Assembly: GCA_014904985.1 (NCBI GenBank)
Contig: MU128989.1
Span: 33,137 to 97,136 of the forward strand
Source: Hydnum rufescens UP504
Lineage: Eukaryota; Basidiomycota; Agaricomycetes; Cantharellales; Hydnaceae
Direction of reading: 5' to 3'
Length of the DNA stretch: 64,000 nt
Shown here: one piece after another, positions 58,010-64,000 of the stretch
Layout of the letters: every line of letters begins with the position of its first letter
Numbering within the stretch: position 1 is the first letter of the stretch
The notes under the pieces: model-generated
What the model saw: the letters and a program-made list of their open reading frames with translations, nothing else
Told to the model about the DNA's origin: nothing
The model's database searches: none
Made by a program: the position numbers and the translations under genes

Positions 58010-58170
58010 CTAAGCAGGCCGCAGGCAGAGCTACAAGCACTGTGGAGTCGTCGAAAAAAAACGTGTATCTGACGTTGCAGGCACAGGCAGAGCCGTATCC
58101 TTGCTCAGTCCGTTTCCCAAAGGAGACGTAACAGTCTGCAGGCAGAGCTGTCAGGCTGGCCGGTCGTCGG
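58010..58170. repeat. Repeats with GCAGGCAGAGC, upstream of the 58003 gene
   Basis: GGCCGCAGGCAGAGCTACA, GGCACAGGCAGAGCCGTAT and TCTGCAGGCAGAGCTGTC, about 55 bp apart, start right upstream of the ATG at 58003. Same motif family as 55925-56180. Confidence 0.7.
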
Positions 58171-58507
58171 GACAGAACTCTGCGCTTACCTGTAAAAGAC
58201 GAGTCGCGTTGGAATTTGGATCCGGCACAAAGACAGTCGATGTCGAATCGTTTCGTCGCAATTGCTTCACTCTCGCGAATGAAAATGATAACAGAGGCGG
58301 CGGAATACAGGGGGACGATATAATTTAAACGCCATAGGAAATATTTAATACGCCGAGTATATAGATATCAATATTTTTTATACAAGCCAAAGCGCTTAAG
58401 AGGGATTTCGACCACCTCTCTGATCTTGTGCTTCTGAGTGTCCATCCCAAAAGATGTTGAAGTGCTGGTGTAGCGCAACAGAGGAAGATGGTTTCAGCAA
58501 TTCGCGA

Positions 58508-58846
58508 TCAAGAGTGGAAAGAATACAAGCGACATAATTCGAGCCAGTTGTTGATTCCTACTATTCCTGTCAAGTGATCAATGGGTCTGAGGAACTGGCT
58601 GATTACTAGTGGTACGGATTGGATGCGTTTGACTTCTTGCGCCCGAATGGGTTCACATTTGAGATTGGCCTGTTCATCCTTAATATAGCTTTCTTGGAGA
58701 TCGACCATCTCAAGGTGACGGGCAAGTTTCTTGTATTTGATGTAGTCCTCCTCTTGCAACTCTTCATAGAGAGCTTTCTTCTCGATTCCAACAAGATGAT
58801 TATTATTTTCCATTACCAAAGTTCTCAACGATCCAATGCAAATCAT
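58508..58846 (-). pseudogene. RPT3: Rpt3 (26S proteasome ATPase) N-terminal fragment, copy 1
   Basis: Minus-strand frame with [54 protein letters not shown] and [10 protein letters not shown]. This is the N-terminal coiled coil and start of the OB domain of the proteasome regulatory subunit 6B (Rpt3); the family reads ..[31 protein letters not shown]. One residue of the EE pair is missing and the AAA ATPase domain is absent, so it is only a fragment. It is the first of three tandem copies. Confidence 0.85.
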
Positions 58847-58859
58847 GTCACATCAACCG

Positions 58860-59125
58860 TCACAGGGGTGATTGTGGATCCTACAATTCTTGTCAGGTGA
58901 TCGATGGGTTCGAGGAACTGGCTGATTGCCAGTGGTACGGATTGGATGCGTTTGACTTCTTCTCGCGCCCGAATGAGTTCACGTTTGAGATTGGCTTGTT
59001 CATCCTTAATATAGCTTTCTTGGAGATCGAGTATCTCAAGGTGACGGGCGAGTTTCTTGTATTTGATGCAGTAGTCCTCCTCTTGCAACTCTTCATAGAG
59101 AGCCCCTCAAGATGATTATTATTTT
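58860..59125 (-). pseudogene. RPT3: Rpt3 N-terminal fragment, copy 2
   Basis: [59 protein letters not shown]. Upstream ENNNHLEG is in a different frame from the [10 protein letters not shown] start, so a small deletion has occurred. It is the best preserved of the three in the KRELIRA.EEVKRIQ part. Confidence 0.85.
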
Positions 59126-59169
59126 CCATGTACCAAAGTTCTCGGCGATCCAATGCCGTGCACAAATCA

Positions 59170-59460
59170 TGTCGCGTCACAGGGGTGATGTAATTCCTGT
59201 CAGGTGATCGATGGGTTCGAGGAACTGGCTGATTGCCAGTGGTACGGATTGGATGCATTTGGCTTCTTCTCGCCCGAATGAGTTCACGTTTGAGATTGGC
59301 TTGTTCATCCTTAATATAGCTTTCTTGGAGATCGAGTATCTCAAGGTGACGGGCGAATTTCCTGTATTTGATGTAGTAGTCCTCCTCTTGCAACTCTTCA
59401 TAGAGAATCTCTTATCTATTGCCAATGAGATGGTTGTTATTGTCTATGTACCGATGTCCT
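59170..59460 (-). pseudogene. RPT3: Rpt3 N-terminal fragment, copy 3
   Basis: [40 protein letters not shown], then a frameshift and [18 protein letters not shown]. Only ~290 bp per copy is repeated, so an exon-sized piece was multiplied without the rest of the gene. Confidence 0.85.
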
Positions 59461-59558
59461 AGGCGATCCAATTGCTTATTAACCTATTACGGATAGGATT
59501 ATCTCGTACCAGCTAGTTCGGGGTTTGCCGAAGTCCGTGCACCAGCTGCTTCACTACG

Positions 59559-60740
59559 ATGCAATCGCAAAGCCACGTTGCAAACCTGTCTTCCGCTGCC
59601 TCGGGCGTGGTGGAAGATAGGAGCACAGGCTCGGAATGTGACCAAGTTGTTGACCATTCTCCCTCTGCCTCGGGTGTGGTTGGAGATGGAAGCACGGGTC
59701 CAGAAAAGTTGGTGGGCATGCGTGCGGAGCAAATTCACATAGACGGGTTTTCCCAAGGTCTTTTCATTCGTGACTGGGAGAGGCCTATGAAAGTGGACCC
59801 TCGTTTCAACCTTATTCCTTGTGCCGACTTCGAAAGCCCCTCTGTTTATGCTAACGAAAGCATATTCACAGAGCATTCATGGACTACATATGAAGGTCTG
59901 ATATTTTCTCATTGTTTTTTTCTTTCAATGTTTCCTGACTCTATCTTAGCCAATAGCGCTATGCACGCGAACGATCCTGACACAGCGAGCATCGTCAGAC
60001 TGGAACATTGGACCCTCAGGTTCTCCAACACTGCCCGGCACTATACCCATGTACATCAATTCAACGAAGACGACAACAAATTGTATTGCTACGACCCCCT
60101 TCCACGTAGATGGGATCAAATTCCTGACTTCGGGAACGATTTGGAATTCAACGATTTTACTCGCATCCCTTTTCCTCTGAACTCGAAAGCACCCCATTGG
60201 CCATATATTGTTCGCCGTTTTGATGACCCAGTACTCCCTGCCCCCACCGACATTGTTTTCGTTTCGAAAGATAACTATAGACTAAATTATAGTTATGCGG
60301 GTTCCCTAGTGGCGTTCACTAATAGATCCTGCACTCGCTATCGAGATTGGAGAGATGTTGTGGGCCGGTCAAAACTTACTGGTTGCGATATTCGTCCCAC
60401 TCCCCCACTTGGTGTGGATAGTAACCCACAGGGGGTTATAGAAGGTCTATTTCCATCACTTGGTCGAGCACGCGAGGTTTGCAGCAACATTCTGTGGGCA
60501 TCCTATGAATACAGTGGCCTAGCTCATTATTTTATGCACCGATACACTGATCATATTGCATTGGAGGATCCTTTGACTGAAGTACCTCACCATGGTTTCA
60601 ACAATGACATGATCGGTGCTGTCTTCAGATTTCCATTGCCACGCAATTTGGTTGAAATACAGGCCACCCTTTCACGGCTAGAGAGCAATGGGGTCCCAAT
60701 CTTTGGCATAGAGGAACTTGGGGATCTGTGTACGCTATGA
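59559..60740 (+). CDS. Unrecognised protein, ~393 aa
   Basis: An open plus-strand frame. The N-terminus has a duplicated motif (SSAASGVVEDRSTGSE and SPSASGVVGDGSTGPE). A 54-nt GT..AG segment at about 59896-59949 looks like an intron and keeps frame whether or not it is spliced. Ordered segments include GLFIRDWERPMKVDPRFNLI, FNEDDNKLYCYDPLPRRWDQ, YAGSLVAFTNRSC and LWASYEYSGLAHYFMHRY. No domain is recognised and no membrane segment is seen. It ends at 60740. A second frame at 60728-61066 (WIVKSAGFHKLRRIGNYLDE) may be a further exon, cut at 61087 by an LTR. Codon use is like that of the 58003 gene. Confidence 0.55.
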   Translation: MQSQSHVANLSSAASGVVEDRSTGSECDQVVDHSPSASGVVGDGSTGPEKLVGMRAEQIHIDGFSQGLFIRDWERPMKVDPRFNLIPCADFESPSVYANESIFTEHSWTTYEGLIFSHCFFLSMFPDSILANSAMHANDPDTASIVRLEHWTLRFSNTARHYTHVHQFNEDDNKLYCYDPLPRRWDQIPDFGNDLEFNDFTRIPFPLNSKAPHWPYIVRRFDDPVLPAPTDIVFVSKDNYRLNYSYAGSLVAFTNRSCTRYRDWRDVVGRSKLTGCDIRPTPPLGVDSNPQGVIEGLFPSLGRAREVCSNILWASYEYSGLAHYFMHRYTDHIALEDPLTEVPHHGFNNDMIGAVFRFPLPRNLVEIQATLSRLESNGVPIFGIEELGDLCTL

Positions 60741-61087
60741 TGTCTATGGCACAAAACAATGCCATGACGCATTCCTTCGCACGTGTGTCCAAACCACATC
60801 ACATATCAGTTGAGATGGCGCCACGCCATCCAATTATTCGCCCTCCTGAATGGATCGTAAAGTCTGCCGGCTTCCACAAGCTTCGTCGTATAGGCAATTA
60901 TTTGGATGAAGATGCATATCTGAGTCTCATCCAGCAGAAGTCAAGGGATCCCCTTAGGTTTCGACTTTCAGGACTGTTCGGTGCAGAAATACTTCGCCTT
61001 GACCCTCCGCAGCCCTCCAATTATTCCGATATACCCCCCCCCCCCCACGGCTCCTCAACCCCGCCATGATATCAATATCAATATGAC
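60728..61087 (+). pseudogene. Possible 3' exon, cut by an LTR
   Basis: Frame with APRHPIIRPPEWIVKSAGF and DEDAYLSLIQQKSRDPLRFR, ending in a proline run. It overlaps the end of the 393-aa ORF in another frame, so an intron between them or a separate gene is possible. The ATGAC duplication of the LTR begins at 61083. Confidence 0.35.
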
Positions 61088-61754
61088 TGTCAGGGCCACG
61101 CTGCGACGAGAGCACCAAACAAATATAAACACAGATAATTCTGGCTAAGTCCAGTGTAAGTCCGGCTAAGTCCGAGAGAATCCGGGCAGGAATGAAATAA
61201 CAAAGATAGGAGGGGATGGAGAGGCAATCCAGCAGCCGGAAGGGACTAGGCGGAAACGAGCACAGCGGTCCTTAAGCTCGCGGAGTCAACTGGAAAATAC
61301 TCAGACCTGTAGTCCGGAGTAACAGCGGAAATCCTGAGATTATGTAATACGAATACAGAATACATGAAGGCTGACCTGTAGTCCGGAGTAACAGTGGAAA
61401 TCCTGAGAGACCAAAGCTGGGGTCTCTGGACTTCACTCTCGGACTACTTATACATGATGACTATACTACGGGGGAGTGATCGCTAAACTGGAGGTGGTTA
61501 CAAGGGGGACAGGAACAGGAACAGGAACAGGAACTCGGCCAGGGGGTGAACCGGAAGCAATGGGAAATGAAAGGGAAATGAAAAGGAAATGAAACCAAGA
61601 TAGGGTTGGACTGGAGTCAAACCGGAATCAAGCCGGAAGCAAAGTGGACTTGGGCGAGGGAAATAAGTGGAGAACCGGACTGGAGGTGGGCGGACGAGGA
61701 CCGGAGTTGACCGGAGTAGACCGGAGTAGACTGGAGTTGGGGGCAAACCTGACA
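61088..61754 (+). mobile_element. Solo LTR, family A (copy 3), 667 bp
   Basis: Begins TGTCAGGGCCACGCTGCGAC and ends AACCTGACA with a perfect 5-bp duplication ATGAC at 61083-61087 and 61755-61759. Two copies of TAGTCCGGAGTAACAG..GAAATCCTGAG lie about 75 nt apart. It is the best reference for this family; related copies are at 10972 and 33643. Confidence 0.95.
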
Positions 61755-62605
61755 ATGACGTGGGAAACAGATGATGACTTGGAACCCTTGGACGAGATAG
61801 AAATAAACCAAGGGAAGGTTATTGAACAGGAAATGGATGAGTCTGATGAAGCATTCGAGGCTCGAAAAGCAAAAGCAGCAGCTAGAAAGCTGCCGTGGAT
61901 GCTGAAAAGGATGCTGCTGCAAAGTACATTCAAAAAGCAAGGGGGGGGGATCTTGATGTTTTCCACAACATCAGAAAACGGATTAAACTGGGTCGCAGGG
62001 AGAAGAAACCCTTGACGTGTTTTTGACCACCATGTGGAGAACAAAGTACACCAAGGAGGTGCATCAGGTGGCTAAGAATATGCCTAGAAAGGGGGGCCAG
62101 ACACCAGAGGGCAAAGGAACGATCGCCACTGTCAGAAAGTTGATGATCGACTGCTGGTAGAAGAGAATTCTCAGGGAGAGGCTGAGGTACCCAGACGTGC
62201 AGAAGAAAATGCTCAAATGCGGGTAGAGGAGCATTCTCAGGGGACGCGGAGGCACCCAGCCGTGAGGAAGAAGCTCAAATACTGCCCCCAGAGAATGATC
62301 ACTGTGCAGAAGATGCTTGCCAGTCGGCAGAGGAGAACTGTCAGCCTAGGGAAGAGGAGAACCATTGACCTACGGAAGAGGACCATCGACCTACAGAAGA
62401 GGAGAACCGTCGACCTATGGACAGAGGAGAACTACCAGTCTATGGACGAGGGGAATCGTCGGCCTGTGGAAGAGGAGAACCATCAACCAACAGAAGAGGA
62501 AAACCATTCGGTCTATCGAAGAGGAGAATCGATCCAGCAGACAAGGATGCTCCCGGTGGCGAGGGATTGACCGCTCAGAATGTGTCTGAAGTTGGTTGAT
62601 GACGA
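61755..62605 (+). pseudogene. Decayed coding region with 27-bp Glu/Asn-coding repeats
   Basis: 61755-62015 encodes an acidic-then-basic stretch (EQEMDESDEAFEARKAKAAA) up to a stop. 62320-62540 has ~27-bp units of the GAGGAGAACC(A/G)TCGACC type, coding EENRRPVEE-like repeats. Frames change several times. It may continue the gene cut by the LTR at 61088, since the duplicated ATGAC joins them, but no family is recognised. Confidence 0.4.
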
Positions 62606-62970
62606 AAACGATCATAATGACGACTCAGCTGACAAAGCCGCAGATGAGCTCGCGAAAATGGCAGTGGATGATCACGCCTTGGCTCACCCCCAAGTCACAT
62701 CACAAGGTTCACCGGGTTTCGCGACCCATACACCTGAATACTCCCCCATCACTCCAGAGATCTTAACCCTGCCCCCAGATCACCACCCCATCATCGATCT
62801 TCTACTCCGCCTGATGTCGTTTCTCCTGGGTCGCCTTCAGAGGATATATTTGTGCGAGGCTCAAAGTCACACCCTGCCTTCGCCTTCCGCCCCATATTCT
62901 CATCAAGTCTCCCACAAAGAGAGAAGATTGGAGCAATGCCTAAATGGAGTCTGGTTAGGCTGATATTTGG
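62606..62970 (+). other. Short open frame, unrecognised
   Basis: The frame 62580-62963 (DDSADKAADELAKMAVDDH, then Pro/Ser/His-rich) has no domain and overlaps the preceding repeats. Confidence 0.3.
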
Positions 62971-64000
62971 TATATGAGCTCCCCATATACATATTACACT
63001 AGTGGCCTGATATCAGATCCATGCCTGCTCTACATCTTGTGTAATTCACTTTTGATTATCCTTCCCCTCCCCCTCAATTTCAGCCACTTCCACACATCCA
63101 ATTCATTCCATTTTTGGATATAGTCTGTATCATGATATTACAGGTCAATTCCACCTATTTTGGGCCAGTGTGGGGTGATTCACATTTATGGTGGGTTGTT
63201 CCTCTTTTCTGCCTGCCAAAGGAGTTGAATGTCTCAAACTCAACTGATCTGGCTGATTTTTGGCATAGATTTAGTCCATTATATGACTATACTCTGTGTA
63301 AAATTTAAAGTTCATATCTTGACTGCAGGGGAGTAAATCAATTTTCAATGTCCAAACCTGTTGGCCCATATCTCCATAAGTAATGCATGGATTGGGCTGA
63401 AATTTTGATATGATTTGCATACCAATGGCCTCCTAACAGGTGCAAATTTCAGACACGTCCGCCCAGCGCTTATGTTCCAGCAACTTCCGGTGGTTCTGGT
63501 CCTCCCTGCCCAGTTCCCCCTCTTTAAGTGCATGGATTGGGCTGATTTTTGGCACATAGTTTCTTCATAATGACCTCATGCTCTGTGTGAATTTTCAAGT
63601 CCCTAGCTATCTTATAGGGGGAGGAAATCAATTTTTAATGTCCAAACTTGTTTGGCCATATCTCCATAAGTAATGCATGGATTGGGCTGAAATTTTGATA
63701 TGATTTGCGTCCTAATAGTCTCTAATCATGTGCCAAATTTCAGACATGTTCGCCCTGCAGTTATTTTGCGGCAATTTCCGGTGGTTCCGGTGCTGTTTTT
63801 ACTGTTCTCATTGTTTCAGGCACTAACCAGTGGCCCTGGGCCTGTTTTTTCACTGTATCAGGGTCCCTAGGGGCCATCCATCCCATCCAGGCACCACCCC
63901 TGGTCCTGGGCCCCCATTGGGCTGGATGGGGAAAATTTTCTTGGATGTAGTTCATTTAATTTCCGCATTTAGGCTTTTTTTTCAATAGGAATCAGTGTTC
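62971..64000. repeat. Non-coding region with a ~293-bp direct repeat
   Basis: The block CATATCTCCATAAGTAATGC and GATTGGGCTGAAATTTTGAT occurs near 63366 and again near 63659, each followed by TTTCAGACA(C/T)GT.CGCCC and CAA(C/T)TTCCGGTGGTTC. A third, weaker GCATGGATTGGGCTGATTTT lies at 63530. No gene is seen. Confidence 0.7.

Overview
The window looks like a transposon-dense, intron-containing stretch of a basidiomycete (Agaricomycetes) genome. The reasons are three Kyakuja-Dileera-Zisupton (KDZ) transposase genes with the CxC1/CxC2 cysteine clusters typical of mushroom-forming fungi, short GT..CTAAC..AG introns, a Harbinger-type pair, Ty3/gypsy pol remnants and many solo LTRs. Few loci look like intact host genes. 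No rRNA, confident tRNA gene or CRISPR array was seen.

Layout: 1-4.1 kb is a broken Ty3/gypsy RNase H-integrase-chromodomain region split by a 1.55-kb insertion. 4.5-12.3 kb is a KDZ (CxC2) gene on the minus strand whose middle is replaced by a 4-kb palindromic hairpin-intron element (E1) and a solo LTR. 12.3-14.7 kb is poorly defined. 14.7-18.2 kb is a divergent pair: a viroplasmin/RNase H1-N-type gene and a partner gene of a repeat-associated basidiomycete family. 19-22.2 kb is decayed coding sequence hit by an 847-bp solo LTR. 22.6-28.3 kb is a second, larger palindromic element (E2). 28.65-31.7 kb is KDZ gene 2. 32.7-38.2 kb is a second copy of the divergent pair, with nested insertions in the partner gene. 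39-48.7 kb holds minisatellites, an unrecognised 445-aa ORF, the second 847-bp LTR, another unrecognised gene and a small solo LTR with a matching empty site elsewhere in the window. 48.9-51.9 kb is a Harbinger Myb-like/transposase pair. 52.6-55.8 kb is KDZ gene 3 (CxC1). 57-58 kb is an intact three-exon gene. 58.5-59.5 kb is a triplicated fragment of the proteasome ATPase Rpt3. 59.6-61.1 kb is an unrecognised gene, followed by an LTR and repeats.

The most striking content is the pair E1/E2. Each has a near-perfect ~650-bp palindrome (two 324-nt arms) from which exon-intron units run outward on opposite strands, about 30 units in all. Each unit carries two small hairpins: hairpin B ends the exon just before the 5' splice site, and hairpin A lies inside the intron before a CTAAC branch point and CTAG acceptor. 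Stems vary with compensating changes. When read outward on both arms, hairpin B often has UNCG-type loops (TTCG, TGCG) and hairpin A loops usually end in A (GAAA, GTAA, ACCA). This is what a structured, spliced, non-coding RNA element would look like. I know of no described element with this architecture, but no database search was possible.
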